This document shows, one piece after another, positions 53,596 through 63,165 of a DNA stretch of 64,000 bases. Both the position numbers and the translations under genes were made by a program. Position 1 is the first letter of the stretch; every line of letters starts with the position of its first letter. Origin of the DNA: Komarekiella delphini-convector SJRDD-AB1 (GTDB taxonomy: Bacteria; Cyanobacteriota; Cyanobacteriia; Cyanobacteriales; Nostocaceae). The stretch lies in NCBI RefSeq assembly GCF_014831675.1, contig NZ_VJXY01000005.1, positions 1 to 64,000 of the forward strand, written 5' to 3'. The notes beneath the pieces are model-generated. The model saw nothing but the letters and a program-made list of their open reading frames with translations. It was not told the origin of the DNA and ran no database searches.

Positions 53596-54630
53596 ATGAA
53601 CACAACACTAAAAAGGTGGGCAATCCCGTTTGGTATTCTCGGTTTATTGACTGTGATTACGGCGCTAATCGATGATCCATTTACTAGCGCCCAAATGCAA
53701 CGAAAGGAAACAATCGAGATTGATGGTTCTAGCACCGTCTATCCAATCACAAAGGTGATTGCTTCGGAGTTCGACGGTAGTGAAGGCAACAAGGTGCCAA
53801 TTAAGGTTGGTATTTCCGGTACTACTGGAGGATTTAGAAAGTTCTGCGAAGGGAAAACCGATATTAGTAATGCCTCACGCCCCATCCTCAAAGAGGAAAT
53901 GGCAGTCTGTAACCGCAACAAGGTTAATTATGTGGAACTCCCTATTGCCTTTGATGCCCTGACTGTAGTGGTCAATCCCAAAAATGATTGGGCAAAGGAC
54001 ATCACAATTGCTGAGTTACAGAAAATCTGGGAACCAGCCGCCGAAGGGAGAATTACCAAATGGAACCAAATTCGTAGTACCTGGCCCGACAAACCCCTCA
54101 ACCTCTATGGCCCAGATAAGGATTCTGGCACTTTTGACTACTTCACTCAAGCAACTGTGGGTAAATCTAAAGCGTCGCGCAATGACTATACAGACAGTGA
54201 AGATGACAACGTGCTGGTCAAGAGAGTAAGTCAAGACCCGAATGCCTTGGCTTACTTTGGCATGGCCTACTACCAAGCCAATACAAGTCAGCTAAAAGCT
54301 GTAGCAGTTGACAACGGCAAAGGTTCTGTGCTTCCTTCGCGTCAGACAGTAGAGAAAACTCAATATCAGCCTTTATCTCGCCCACTATTTATCTACGTCA
54401 ACTTCAAGTCTGCCCAAACCAAACCCAAAGTCAAAAAGTTTGTAGACTTTTACCTGGCAAATGCCCCAACATTTGTTAGTCAGGTTGGTTACATCCCTCT
54501 ATCAACCGAAGTCTATCATCTAGGCTCTGTTCAATTTCATCAAGGTGAACTGGGGACAGTCTTTAATGGGGAAACTCACTTAAACCTAACCCTTGCTGAA
54601 ATGTTAAACAAACGAGCAAACTTATTTTAG
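53596..54630 (+). CDS. PstS-like phosphate-binding protein
   Basis: 344 residues, ATG preferred over an adjacent GTG. N-terminal signal or anchor ([16 protein letters not shown]). The binding fold shows [14 protein letters not shown], then [20 protein letters not shown] and [13 protein letters not shown], the phosphate-contacting loops of PstS proteins of the SphX type. It catches phosphate in the periplasm for a Pst ABC transporter, but no pstC, pstA or pstB is nearby. It could also be a phosphate-sensing orphan, as SphX is. Alone between the bestrophin gene and a convergent CHAT gene. Confidence 0.85.
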   Translation: MNTTLKRWAIPFGILGLLTVITALIDDPFTSAQMQRKETIEIDGSSTVYPITKVIASEFDGSEGNKVPIKVGISGTTGGFRKFCEGKTDISNASRPILKEEMAVCNRNKVNYVELPIAFDALTVVVNPKNDWAKDITIAELQKIWEPAAEGRITKWNQIRSTWPDKPLNLYGPDKDSGTFDYFTQATVGKSKASRNDYTDSEDDNVLVKRVSQDPNALAYFGMAYYQANTSQLKAVAVDNGKGSVLPSRQTVEKTQYQPLSRPLFIYVNFKSAQTKPKVKKFVDFYLANAPTFVSQVGYIPLSTEVYHLGSVQFHQGELGTVFNGETHLNLTLAEMLNKRANLF

Positions 54631-54642
54631 ATAGCGCCACAT

Positions 54643-55989
54643 CTACCAAGGACTACCAATCATTGTAAAAGCTGCCCAATAGTACGGATGGGATAGATTG
54701 AAATCTCCAAGTTGTGCTATTTCTGGCGGTAAAGGCGTTCCTGCTCTCAACCCCGCTTGACGTAATTGTCCTTGTTTAATCTGAATTTGCTTATTAAGCA
54801 TTCCTATTTGGGTTTGCCTCAAGGCTTCTGCTTTTATGGGTGATGTTCTCAAGTGCTTGTAAAATTCTGTCATCAGAGCTAAAGTCCCTGCATCACTAAC
54901 AGACCAGAGACTACCCATTGCAGACTTGACTCCTGCTTCCAGCGCCAACCCGGAAAAGCCTAGTTCTGCTTGCTGATCCCCCAAAGCAGTTCTACAAGCG
55001 CTCAGCACTAACAACTCTACAGGAGGAATATTCAATTGCAACTGTCGCAATTGGTTTAATTGCAGCTTAGTATTCCAAAATTGAATGTAGGAGTTACTAG
55101 CTGACCCTGGTTGAAAGACTCCGTGGGTTGCGAGGTGAATAATTTTGTAAGGTTTCTGTTTGCGTTGCGATCGCAAATTTTCTAAAGTAAATTTATCATT
55201 CAAAAAGTGGCTTCCCCCTTTATTCTGCACAATTGTCGATAACTCTATAGGTACAGCAGGTAGAGGTTCAAGGTTTTTGAACTGGGAAGCCCCCATAGCT
55301 AAAACTGAGAAGTTGCGGATGTCGCTATGGCGAGTGTCAGTCAGACTGAAAGCCGGAATCAAACTAACGCTGTATTTCTCCACAAGAAATTGCTTACCGT
55401 CATGCAATGCCGAAAATGGCACAGAGCGCAAGCCAACACCTACACAAAAAACTAAAGTATCTATATTTTCAGCTTTCAGGTCTTTTTCGATTGGAGCGAT
55501 TAACCACTGATAAAGCTGCTTTGCAGAAGCCAAGTAGTTAGTATTATCAACTTCTCTAGGATTACTAAGCTCAGTTTGAAACTGTTTAGTTATTTTGAGC
55601 AAAGCCTCTTTATTAGCTGCTTGTATATTCTTAGTGACCGGATTATTTTTAGGTGTTACTAAGAGAATTTTTAGCTGTTTCTCGGTTGGTATTAAATAGA
55701 CAACAGCAGAATTTTTACCAGTTTGTGTTTTAATTCTTCGCAATGTGTAGCTAATAGCTTTAGCCGTCATTAATTCGTTAGAAAAACTTGAGCCTATGTA
55801 ATTTTCATAGGTTTTTTTCCAGATCTTTTCTTGTTCAGCTACAACATCTTTTGGTACTGGGACATTTGGAGCTTGTAAGCTGAGATTGCTAATAGCTTGA
55901 GACGAAGTAATAGCCTCAGCCGAAACCGGGGTGGGATTAATTAGTCCTGTAATTAGAAATGTTAAGGTGAGAAAATTAATTTTATTCAT
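54643..55989 (-). CDS. Exported CHAT (caspase-like) protein
   Basis: 448 residues from the ATG before NKINFLTLTFLITGLINPTP, which gives a clean signal peptide cut after VSA; a TTG twelve codons upstream overlaps the preceding gene. The CHAT domain fills the C-terminal 330 residues with the dyad His289 (LATHGVF) and Cys332 (LSACRTA). No TPR repeats, unlike the paralogue at 45293. It is the second gene after a MinD-like ATPase. A secreted protease made from one transcript with a cytosolic ATPase is unusual; the link is not known. Confidence 0.87.
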   Translation of the reverse strand: MNKINFLTLTFLITGLINPTPVSAEAITSSQAISNLSLQAPNVPVPKDVVAEQEKIWKKTYENYIGSSFSNELMTAKAISYTLRRIKTQTGKNSAVVYLIPTEKQLKILLVTPKNNPVTKNIQAANKEALLKITKQFQTELSNPREVDNTNYLASAKQLYQWLIAPIEKDLKAENIDTLVFCVGVGLRSVPFSALHDGKQFLVEKYSVSLIPAFSLTDTRHSDIRNFSVLAMGASQFKNLEPLPAVPIELSTIVQNKGGSHFLNDKFTLENLRSQRKQKPYKIIHLATHGVFQPGSASNSYIQFWNTKLQLNQLRQLQLNIPPVELLVLSACRTALGDQQAELGFSGLALEAGVKSAMGSLWSVSDAGTLALMTEFYKHLRTSPIKAEALRQTQIGMLNKQIQIKQGQLRQAGLRAGTPLPPEIAQLGDFNLSHPYYWAAFTMIGSPW

Positions 55990-56021
55990 GACTGCGATCG
56001 CGGTTGGTAATTGTAAATGTT

Positions 56022-56783
56022 TCAACTCATAATTTGTTTGGCGATCGCTTCTACTACCAGGCTAAAGGGATGATAGGGGTTGCGTAAGCAAAAAATATCA
56101 CTACTAGCTAGCTCCATTACCTCTTCAGAGAGCGGGAAGATGCCTGCTAACGGTGCGTTGTAAGTTACCTCCACTCGTTCCCGTAAAGCTTTGAAATCCA
56201 AATTTTGCAGCGCTTTATTAACCACCAGCAGCAACTCAGGTACTTCTAATTGACGGGCTACATCCACAGTGACAGCAGTACCTTGAAAGTCTTGACGATC
56301 TGGACGCAAGATAATGATCAAAGCATCAGAAATGGTAATTGAGAGTAGTGTCTCTTCATTCAGACCAGGGTGGGTATCAATAAATAAATATTCTAAATTT
56401 AGTCTGTCGAGCAGCTCTTGGAAGCCATCATGTAGTAGGCCTACGTCATATCCCTCACGCAGAACTCTGGTAATTTCACCAAGATTTAGGGAGGAAGGAA
56501 TCAGGTAAATAGCGCTGTTTTTCTGGGCTGTCTCCTTCAAAGCCGAAGTGACATCATAGGCAGTATCCTCGATATCACAGCGGCCCCACAAGTAATCATT
56601 CAGGGAACGATCCATCGTTTCCTCATCAAAACCGAAAACGACATGAATCCCTGGTGATTGGATATCAGTATCAACAATGCCAACCCGATGTCCATAACGA
56701 GCAACCGTAGCAGCCAGATTAGCAGTTATATTTGATTTCCCGGTTCCTCCGCGGAATGAGTGGACAGAGATAATTTTGGACAT
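56022..56783 (-). CDS. MinD/ParA-family ATPase
   Basis: 253 residues. Deviant Walker A SFRGGTGKSN (10-18): the signature Lys of ParA/MinD proteins is replaced by Arg11, a known variant. Walker A' VDTDIQSPGIHVVFG and Walker B EYLFIDTHPGLNEE follow. Such ATPases bind as dimers to membrane or DNA and position partners. Lack of a clear C-terminal amphipathic helix argues against a true MinD. Operon with the CHAT gene downstream (32 bp to its preferred start). Confidence 0.87.
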   Translation of the reverse strand: MSKIISVHSFRGGTGKSNITANLAATVARYGHRVGIVDTDIQSPGIHVVFGFDEETMDRSLNDYLWGRCDIEDTAYDVTSALKETAQKNSAIYLIPSSLNLGEITRVLREGYDVGLLHDGFQELLDRLNLEYLFIDTHPGLNEETLLSITISDALIIILRPDRQDFQGTAVTVDVARQLEVPELLLVVNKALQNLDFKALRERVEVTYNAPLAGIFPLSEEVMELASSDIFCLRNPYHPFSLVVEAIAKQIMS

Positions 56784-56847
56784 GAGTAATTGAAGTATGA
56801 AGTATGAAGTATGAACTGAAGTCCGAATTTCATCCTTCAGCCTTTTT

Positions 56848-58965
56848 CTACTTTCCCACTAATATGACCACTGACCTACCTCCGATGAGCAATCCAAACT
56901 GATTTTCCAATATTGGTTCTGTACCAGGATACCAGCTTTCCTCTGGTGGTGTAGCACCAGTATTCACAAAGACGTGCCATTGCATTCCCTGGGGAAGTCC
57001 TGGTATTTCAAACCAGTTACCTTCCCAATGCATATTCATCGCTACGTAGATGTAATTGTCTGTTAGCGTTCCTTGTTTGGCGTGCCTCCCACAGAGCATA
57101 AAAGCCAAGATCCGACTAGAGTCAGACCAATCAGCTGCCCATGCCTTAGTTCCATGCCAAGTAATATCGGCATAACCACTAGCGGCGTAATCCATATTCT
57201 GGAAGTGGAATTTATTTCTGAGTACGGGATGGGCGTTACGAAAGGCAATACAATGTTTAAAAAACTTAAACAAGTCTGCATTTGATTCCAACAGTTTCCA
57301 GTCCAGCCAGTTAAGTTCGTTGTCGTGACAGTAAGTATTGTTATTACCTAGTTGAGTGCGTCCCATCTCATCACCCATGAGGATCATCGGCACTCCTTGG
57401 CTTACCATTAACATGGCGATCGCATTTCTGATCTGTTGATAGCGCAGGGCCTTAATATCTGGGTTATCAGTCGGCCCTTCCCAGCCACAATTCCAGCTAT
57501 CGTTATCGTTAGTCCCATCGTTGTTATTTTCGCCGTTAGCTTCATTGTGCTTCCCGTCATAGGAAACCAAATCCATCAGCGTAAAACCATCATGGCAAGT
57601 GATAAAGTTAATCGAAGCCGTCGGCCCTCGACCAGCCCAAGCATAAAGATCCGGTGAACCCTGTAGCCGCTGTGCCATATCCCCAACCTTTCCCGGCTCC
57701 CCTTTGAGAAATTGGCGAATCGTGTCACGGTACTTACCATTCCACTCTAGCCAGCGCCCAAATGCCGGAAAAGAGCCAACTTGATACAGACCGCCTGCAT
57801 CCCAAGCTTCGGCAATTAGCTTGCAGTTAGCGAGAATTGGGTCAAAAGCAAGACTTTCTAACAGTGGTGGGTTTGAGAGTGGAGAACCCCAAGGGTCGCG
57901 CCCCAAAATCGCCGCTAAATCAAAGCGGAAACCATCAATGTGATACTCAGCAGCCCAATAGCGCAGACAGTCGAGCACCATATTGCGAACAATAGGGTTA
58001 TTGCAGTTGAGGGTATTGCCAGTACCACTGAAGTTAAAGTAGTAGCCCTCCGGCGTCAGCATATAGTAGGTTTGGTTGTCAATCCCACGAAAAGAAATGG
58101 TAGGGCCGTACTCGTTGCCTTCTGCTGTGTGGTTGAAGACAACATCCAAAATTACCTCAATACCATTTTGATGCAAGCTTTTAATCAGCGTTTTGAGTTC
58201 ATCAACTTGCATCCCATATTTGCCTGTGGCAGCGTAGCCAGCTTTCGGCGCAAAGAAGCCAACAGTACTGTAACCCCAATAATTGAGCAACAATTCCCCT
58301 GTTTGGGGATTAGGGCGACTGTTTTCAAACTCGTCAAATTCATATATGGGCATCAGTTCAATACAGTTGACGCCTAGCTCCTTGAGATAAGGAATTTTAT
58401 CGCGGATAGCGGCAAAGGTTCCTGGATGCTTAACCCCAGAGGAGAGATGACGAGTAAAGCTACGGACATGCATCTCATAGATGATCAAATCTTCAGTGGG
58501 GATTTGTAGGGGACGCTCACCTTCCCAATCAAAGTCATCGAATGCCAAACGAGCTCGATGGTGATACATATTGTACCAGTCAGGCTTTTCTCCCCAAATA
58601 TCTCTACCACCAATAATTTTGGCGTAAGGATCTAAGAGAATTTTCGTCGGGTCAAACCAGTGACCTTCTTTGGGTTTGAAAGGCCCATCCATCCGGTAGC
58701 CGTATTCGAGGTTTTCATAATCCAATTCAAATACGACCATACTAAAGACATTGCCAATACGGAACTCTTCGGGAAATGGAATTTCCGCCATTGGTTCTGG
58801 GGAGTGCTTATTGAACAGCACTAAAGTACAAGATTTGGCATGACGCGAAAATATGGAAAAATTAACGCCTCCCGGTACTAAGGTTGCTCCAAAAGGAATC
58901 GCACTACCAGGACGTAGCTTGAAGTTCTCGTAACTATGAGTGGGATGAATGTCAATTCTTTGCAT
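56848..58965 (-). CDS. glgX: Glycogen debranching enzyme, GlgX type
   Basis: 705 residues; start at the ATG with AGGAAG 9 bases upstream (a longer frame has no ribosome site). An N-terminal CBM48 domain (about 15-115) is followed by the GH13 barrel: YEMHVRSFTRH, DVVFNHTAEG, DGFRFDLAAI (nucleophile D349), IAEAWDAGG (acid/base E386) and TCHDGFTL (D457). It cuts alpha-1,6 branches of glycogen. It follows a STAS protein gene (81 bp) on the same strand, and an AGE-family epimerase gene precedes that, so sugar storage and a switch protein are grouped. Confidence 0.93.
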   Translation of the reverse strand: MQRIDIHPTHSYENFKLRPGSAIPFGATLVPGGVNFSIFSRHAKSCTLVLFNKHSPEPMAEIPFPEEFRIGNVFSMVVFELDYENLEYGYRMDGPFKPKEGHWFDPTKILLDPYAKIIGGRDIWGEKPDWYNMYHHRARLAFDDFDWEGERPLQIPTEDLIIYEMHVRSFTRHLSSGVKHPGTFAAIRDKIPYLKELGVNCIELMPIYEFDEFENSRPNPQTGELLLNYWGYSTVGFFAPKAGYAATGKYGMQVDELKTLIKSLHQNGIEVILDVVFNHTAEGNEYGPTISFRGIDNQTYYMLTPEGYYFNFSGTGNTLNCNNPIVRNMVLDCLRYWAAEYHIDGFRFDLAAILGRDPWGSPLSNPPLLESLAFDPILANCKLIAEAWDAGGLYQVGSFPAFGRWLEWNGKYRDTIRQFLKGEPGKVGDMAQRLQGSPDLYAWAGRGPTASINFITCHDGFTLMDLVSYDGKHNEANGENNNDGTNDNDSWNCGWEGPTDNPDIKALRYQQIRNAIAMLMVSQGVPMILMGDEMGRTQLGNNNTYCHDNELNWLDWKLLESNADLFKFFKHCIAFRNAHPVLRNKFHFQNMDYAASGYADITWHGTKAWAADWSDSSRILAFMLCGRHAKQGTLTDNYIYVAMNMHWEGNWFEIPGLPQGMQWHVFVNTGATPPEESWYPGTEPILENQFGLLIGGRSVVILVGK

Positions 58966-59046
58966 TTGTTGATTCTTCCTATAAGACACTAGTAGTTTTC
59001 TAGGTTCGTAGTCAGCACTCAAGCGCTCACTACAAACCCTGCAATA

Positions 59047-59460
59047 CTAAGTGCTTGTTACCTGAACTTTGACCTTAAGAGCTTCCAAGGCTTGGTCACG
59101 GGTGTCACGAGTTTGAAAAAAGTCTAGAAATCCAGTGATGGACATTGTGTCCTGAATTTCTTCAGACAGTCCTACCAAAACAATCTGTCCACCTTGTGCG
59201 GATATTTGTCTGTAGAGGGATAGCAGGACTCTTAAGCCAGCACTTGACATATAAGGCACTTTGGTCATTTCTATAATCATCCTCGTTCCGGCTTGGGCCA
59301 GTGGTAGAATCTGCTCTTGAACGAGGGGGGCTGTATTGGTGTCTATATCACCAACCACTTCTACCAAAGTTACTTGTGGGAGTTCATTTAAAGCGATTTT
59401 TTCGGAATCGGCAGATGTTTCTACCAATGTTACTTGCAGCGATTCAATGTTGATTTTCAT
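59047..59460 (-). CDS. STAS-domain anti-sigma factor antagonist
   Basis: 137 residues from the second in-frame ATG (KINIESLQ); a start 16 codons upstream is possible but adds an odd hydrophobic head. STAS motif YMSSAGLRVLLSLYR holds the phospho-acceptor Ser. Residues 1-35 contain the near-repeat LQVTLVE / PQVTLVE. It differs from the STAS protein at 31077 and has no kinase or phosphatase gene beside it; it may use those of the 31-33 kb module. Sits between the epimerase and glgX genes on the same strand. Confidence 0.85.
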   Translation of the reverse strand: MKINIESLQVTLVETSADSEKIALNELPQVTLVEVVGDIDTNTAPLVQEQILPLAQAGTRMIIEMTKVPYMSSAGLRVLLSLYRQISAQGGQIVLVGLSEEIQDTMSITGFLDFFQTRDTRDQALEALKVKVQVTST

Positions 59461-59573
59461 AGGTGGTACGGGAACTAAATACAGAATTTTATTGAAGGCG
59501 ACAGGCAAGTGTGTCCATCTGTGGTTAATTAATCTTTTGGCATTGCTGATTGAGAATATGAATTTGTGTCATC

Positions 59574-59641
59574 CCAATTCAATTAATGATTGCAACAAAT
59601 CCTTTGGTAGAGGTAAAGACGTTGCATTGCAACGTCTCTAC
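59574..59641 (+). repeat. Composite dispersed repeat, copy 3
   Basis: Left part CCAATTCAATTAATGATTGC... then TTTGGTAGAGGTAAAGACG, then the palindrome core AGACGTTGC-ATT-GCAACGTCT. Matches 12480-12541 and 30551-30612, with six extra bases before the palindrome. Confidence 0.8.
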
Positions 59642-59682
59642 ATTTCAGCAACGCCTATCTTTTGATGCCAGGACTAGAGTTA

Positions 59683-61497
59683 TTACGTATTTGGGATGAT
59701 TTGCACCCGGATTTTTATTTGTTCTTGGGTGTCGGGTAGCTTGACTGTTAAGGCATCGGCGTCAAAATCGGTATACTCTTGTTCATTTGCCCATACTTTA
59801 CCAATCCGTACGCTACCAGGTGGTAGGATATCTGGCTGCACCCGCAAGATGTTGTCTTTAAATGCTCCTGGCTGTGGCTTGAAGTAAAAGTCCATTGGTT
59901 GTTTGGTAATCAGCAGGTTGGTGTAAACTGCTGACAAATAGCTCAATTCAGTTGAGTGATAACCGCTCATTGAGTGGCTGCCTTTGAACCGCTCGTTACC
60001 CATGAGGTATGGTAAACCGTTTGCTAAGACGTTGAAGTAAACGCCACCATCATCATGGTCGAGGAAGAAGGCGTTGTAGAAGGCTGACGCTTCCCTAGCA
60101 TGACGCAAGTATTCCGGCTCTTGAGTTATGCCGTGCAGAATCAAGTAGGCTAAAATTGCTTGCTCTTGCTGCCACCAAGCTTTCCGGTCATGCCAAACGT
60201 AGCGGTATTGTTCTTCGCCTTCGCCTAGTGTGCGCTCTACGACATCATACCAGCCACCGCGCTGGCGATCGCTACCCGCATCAGGCATAAGTGCGGCAAT
60301 TTTTTCTGCCAAATCTGCATATTCTTTCTTGGGTTTGAGGCTTTGCATCCGCATCAAGTTCCAAGCAATTTTGAGATTATGACCGATGACGGCGCGGTTT
60401 TGCTGCCATCCCCAGGTGTTATCGTGACTCCAATCTTCGTAGAACCGCTCTTGGACAAATGGGCTGTTGTCGTAGTCTGGGAAATATTTGGCGATCGTAT
60501 CAAAGGTATACTCCAGCATATCGGCGTATTTCTGTTCGCCAGTTGCTAGCCACAAGTTAATCAAGTAAGCTGGAGCGTGATCCCCGACTGAGTTCCAGTT
60601 TTTGCGAGCGCGGTTTGCACCTAGTGATTCTGCACGCGGGTCTAAGGTGATGGGGTCAATATGAGAGAAATAACCAACGCCATCTTTATCCAAGAAAAAG
60701 CGGTCAAACAAATCGATGGTCATTTCTGCATCTCGTAGGATGCGGCGATCGCCAGTTATCCGATAAGTTTGAATAGGGCCAGCTAAAGCATAAATCTGTT
60801 CATAAGCTGGGATAGCATCATAGTCATCGCCAAACTCAGATGACAGTAGTTTTTGCTCCCGGTTGCCTGTGACTTGAATACCGTGATACCAGTAAATCAG
60901 GTCTTCATCATGGTCATAAAACCGCATGTGTTGACGCAGATATTCTGTACCTTTTTCTGCACCTTCTAGGAAGCGGTCTTCTCCAGTTAACAAATAAGCT
61001 GAAGCAAAACCATAAACTAGGCGGGATACCGTGTCCGTTTCCTGGAGAAAGTCGTGACGCTTTTTAGTCCCAGCCAAGTTGAGATAAGTCCGATATTCCC
61101 GATAATCAATCGCCTGTTCGGGATAGCCAAACTGCCATTTCAAGTATGAATCAGCAATTGAACGTATTTGCTTAACCCACCAATCTGGTTCTTCATGGCG
61201 ATATTTGTTGGGTTCATCACCAGGAAAGACAAGGTATTTAACTTCAAATTTGTAATCCTGTCCATGAGGATAGAAAACACCATAGGCAAACACATGCTGA
61301 CCGGGAGTAAGCATTTCGCCAAACCGAGCAGTACAGTCAAGATAAGGTTCTTCTAAGTTTTGGCTAATCCGACCATAGGCGCTGGGAGTGAGGTATGCTT
61401 GGTATTCTCGTCCATCTGATGTCTGGATACCAAAAGATTTTTCGCTGCGATTAAATGCTGTGACATAACCTGCGATCGTGTCTGAAAATGAAAAACT
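59683..61497 (-). CDS. AGE (N-acylglucosamine 2-epimerase) family protein
   Basis: About 604-608 residues: starts at MDHM or at the second Met, which I prefer. An extra N-terminal beta domain (about 1-105) precedes the alpha/alpha barrel of the AGE family (WWVKQIRSIADSYLKWQFGY, DLIYWYHGIQVTG, GHNLKIAWNLMRM, WWQQEQAILAYLILHG). Barrel His and Trp residues match the epimerase/isomerase active site. The substrate could be N-acetylglucosamine or a free aldose; not settled by sequence. About 200 residues longer than classical members. Downstream are the STAS and glgX genes. Confidence 0.85.
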   Translation of the reverse strand, partial: SFSFSDTIAGYVTAFNRSEKSFGIQTSDGREYQAYLTPSAYGRISQNLEEPYLDCTARFGEMLTPGQHVFAYGVFYPHGQDYKFEVKYLVFPGDEPNKYRHEEPDWWVKQIRSIADSYLKWQFGYPEQAIDYREYRTYLNLAGTKKRHDFLQETDTVSRLVYGFASAYLLTGEDRFLEGAEKGTEYLRQHMRFYDHDEDLIYWYHGIQVTGNREQKLLSSEFGDDYDAIPAYEQIYALAGPIQTYRITGDRRILRDAEMTIDLFDRFFLDKDGVGYFSHIDPITLDPRAESLGANRARKNWNSVGDHAPAYLINLWLATGEQKYADMLEYTFDTIAKYFPDYDNSPFVQERFYEDWSHDNTWGWQQNRAVIGHNLKIAWNLMRMQSLKPKKEYADLAEKIAALMPDAGSDRQRGGWYDVVERTLGEGEEQYRYVWHDRKAWWQQEQAILAYLILHGITQEPEYLRHAREASAFYNAFFLDHDDGGVYFNVLANGLPYLMGNERFKGSHSMSGYHSTELSYLSAVYTNLLITKQPMDFYFKPQPGAFKDNILRVQPDILPPGSVRIGKVWANEQEYTDFDADALTVKLPDTQEQIKIRVQIIPNT

Positions 61498-61556
61498 CAT
61501 GTGATCCATGAAGCTACCTCCCGGATATTACGTTTATTTTTAAATGATTGTTTGAA

Positions 61557-61584
61557 GTAGAGACGTTGCAATGCAACGTCTCTA
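61557..61584. repeat. Dispersed palindrome
   Basis: GTAGAGACGTTGC-AAT-GCAACGTCTCTAT, between the DJ-1-like gene and the epimerase gene, without the AT-rich left part of the composite copies. It is followed by TTTTTT on plus, so it could form a terminator-like hairpin on that strand, but no plus-strand gene precedes it. Confidence 0.8.
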
Positions 61585-61645
61585 TTTTTTCAAAATGGTA
61601 TAAGATAAGCAGTGATTTTTCACAAATGAATTAAGGCTGTTATAT

Positions 61646-62278
61646 CTATGCATTTGCTCCAACTTTCTGCCTTTGTTCCTGCTTTTCAATCTCTTTTATA
61701 AAAACTTCCATGAATTGCTCTACAACACCAGGATGTTTCCCCGTAATCAGATTACCATCGATAACTAAATCAGCAGTTCCGTCATCTTCATAAACAACTT
61801 CACCACCTGCATTTTCCACATCACAAATAATGTTGTGGGCGCAAGTAACCTGGCGACTTTTAATTAAATCGGGATCAGCACATAAAAGCCATAAAGAATG
61901 ACAGATTGTTCCTACTTTCACACCATCTGTATTCATCGTTTTTCTGAGAAATACCACCGCTGGAGCTTGATTCTTCTGACCTTTTTTTACCGAAACCTGA
62001 TATCTCAGCCGATCCATAGCGTAAGCACCAATACAAATAATGCCTTTGTAATCTGATGGATTGATATCATTGACTTCCGTAGTCACAATTACATGGTCTT
62101 CGACTTCACCGTTATCTGGATTTGAGCCGAATGTTAATTGTGGATTCCCCCATAAATGAGAAATATACTCTACTTCATAGCCTTGTTGAGGAAAATATTC
62201 ATTGAATTTCCGATATTCAGTTTGGTCAAAATGTTCTTCAATCAGTACACCGATTTTTCCTTTAGATTCAGTTGTCAT
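61646..62278 (-). CDS. DJ-1/PfpI-family protein
   Basis: 210 residues from the ATG before TTESKGKIGVLIEEHF, which has AGGAG nine bases upstream. IGVLIEEHFDQTEYRKFNEY at the front, and the nucleophile elbow GTICHSLWLL with Cys followed by His, mark the DJ-1/PfpI class I amidotransferase-like superfamily. Members include stress chaperones, glyoxalases and proteases; which applies here cannot be said. Cytosolic. Followed at a distance by the epimerase gene on the same strand. Confidence 0.88.
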   Translation of the reverse strand: MTTESKGKIGVLIEEHFDQTEYRKFNEYFPQQGYEVEYISHLWGNPQLTFGSNPDNGEVEDHVIVTTEVNDINPSDYKGIICIGAYAMDRLRYQVSVKKGQKNQAPAVVFLRKTMNTDGVKVGTICHSLWLLCADPDLIKSRQVTCAHNIICDVENAGGEVVYEDDGTADLVIDGNLITGKHPGVVEQFMEVFIKEIEKQEQRQKVGANA

Positions 62279-62379
62279 GGCATTAAACTCCTGATGTGAT
62301 TTTAGATTGTGCAAGCTTGATTGCTAATTACATCTCATGCTTTTATTTGTAGTAAGTAGCTAGGCGTAAATATAAAGTT

Positions 62380-62530
62380 AGTAGTGAGTTAGCGCGGTCT
62401 TGGGGGTTTCCCCCATGAGCGACTAACGAACCCGTTCGCGCAGCGTCTCCGTTAGGAGAAGGGTAAGGACTTTAGTCCTGAGAATCCTGATTTTGAGCGA
62501 TGAATCGCTCACTACAAACTAGGATTATTG
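62380..62530. repeat. GC-rich repeat patch
   Basis: Contains a TTGGGGGTTTCCCCCAT hairpin, GTTCGCGCAGCGTCTCCGTT and the small palindrome GAGCGATGAATCGCTC followed by ACTACAAAC. The string CGCTCACTACAAAC recurs at about 59022-59036. Confidence 0.5.
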
Positions 62531-62590
62531 CTAGCTACTCACTCCTCATTCCTTAGTCACCACTTATGATGAGCCTCTAGTGAATAATCA

Positions 62591-62911
62591 CTAGGCTTCC
62601 ATTGTGACGACGACCTGGTAAAAGTTGAAATCGTGAGGCGCAAAATTTCCAACCTTCTCCTTCATAGCTATAAAATCCTGGTCTTTCATAGCTACTTCCA
62701 TATCTTTCTGGCTGTGCCACTGAACATAGTTAATAACCCGCTTGCCGTCTAAGCTTGTATGCACGCTGGCTGATATGAAGCCTGGTTGTCTCATAGGTAT
62801 TTCTTTATTCTCTACCAGGAAATCCACTATCTGCTGCTGCTGTTCAAGACTTTCAACTGTGAAGATGTTGATTGCGGTGACTTGATCAGCTTTGTCGCTA
62901 ATTGTAATCAT
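62591..62911 (-). CDS. ABM-domain (antibiotic biosynthesis monooxygenase-like) protein
   Basis: 106 residues, a single ferredoxin-like ABM domain. AINIFTVESLEQQQQIVDFL, then PGFISASVHTSLDGKRVINY and VQWHSQKDMEVAM, are the family pattern. Members bind small aromatic molecules or heme, and some act as cofactor-free oxygenases; many have no known role. Precedes the DJ-1-like gene on the same strand but with a 310-bp gap. Cytosolic. Confidence 0.85.
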   Translation of the reverse strand: MITISDKADQVTAINIFTVESLEQQQQIVDFLVENKEIPMRQPGFISASVHTSLDGKRVINYVQWHSQKDMEVAMKDQDFIAMKEKVGNFAPHDFNFYQVVVTMEA

Positions 62912-63165
62912 TGTTGCTCCTATTTACGTGTTAGGGCTGAGTTTGGTGTAGTTTCAAGCAATCAAGGAAAATCGGAAGATTATAGGACTTACGCACATTC
63001 AAAGAATCTTGGCGCTCTTGGCGGTTCAATAAATTAAGCTTTTTAGCAATTGCGTAAATCCTGGATTAATTAATACCGACTTGCATTCAGAAACGTGATC
63101 AATGAGATTGGTAATCGGTAATTAGTAACTGGCTTTTCAAAGTTTTCTCAATTCTTTGAACTAAC

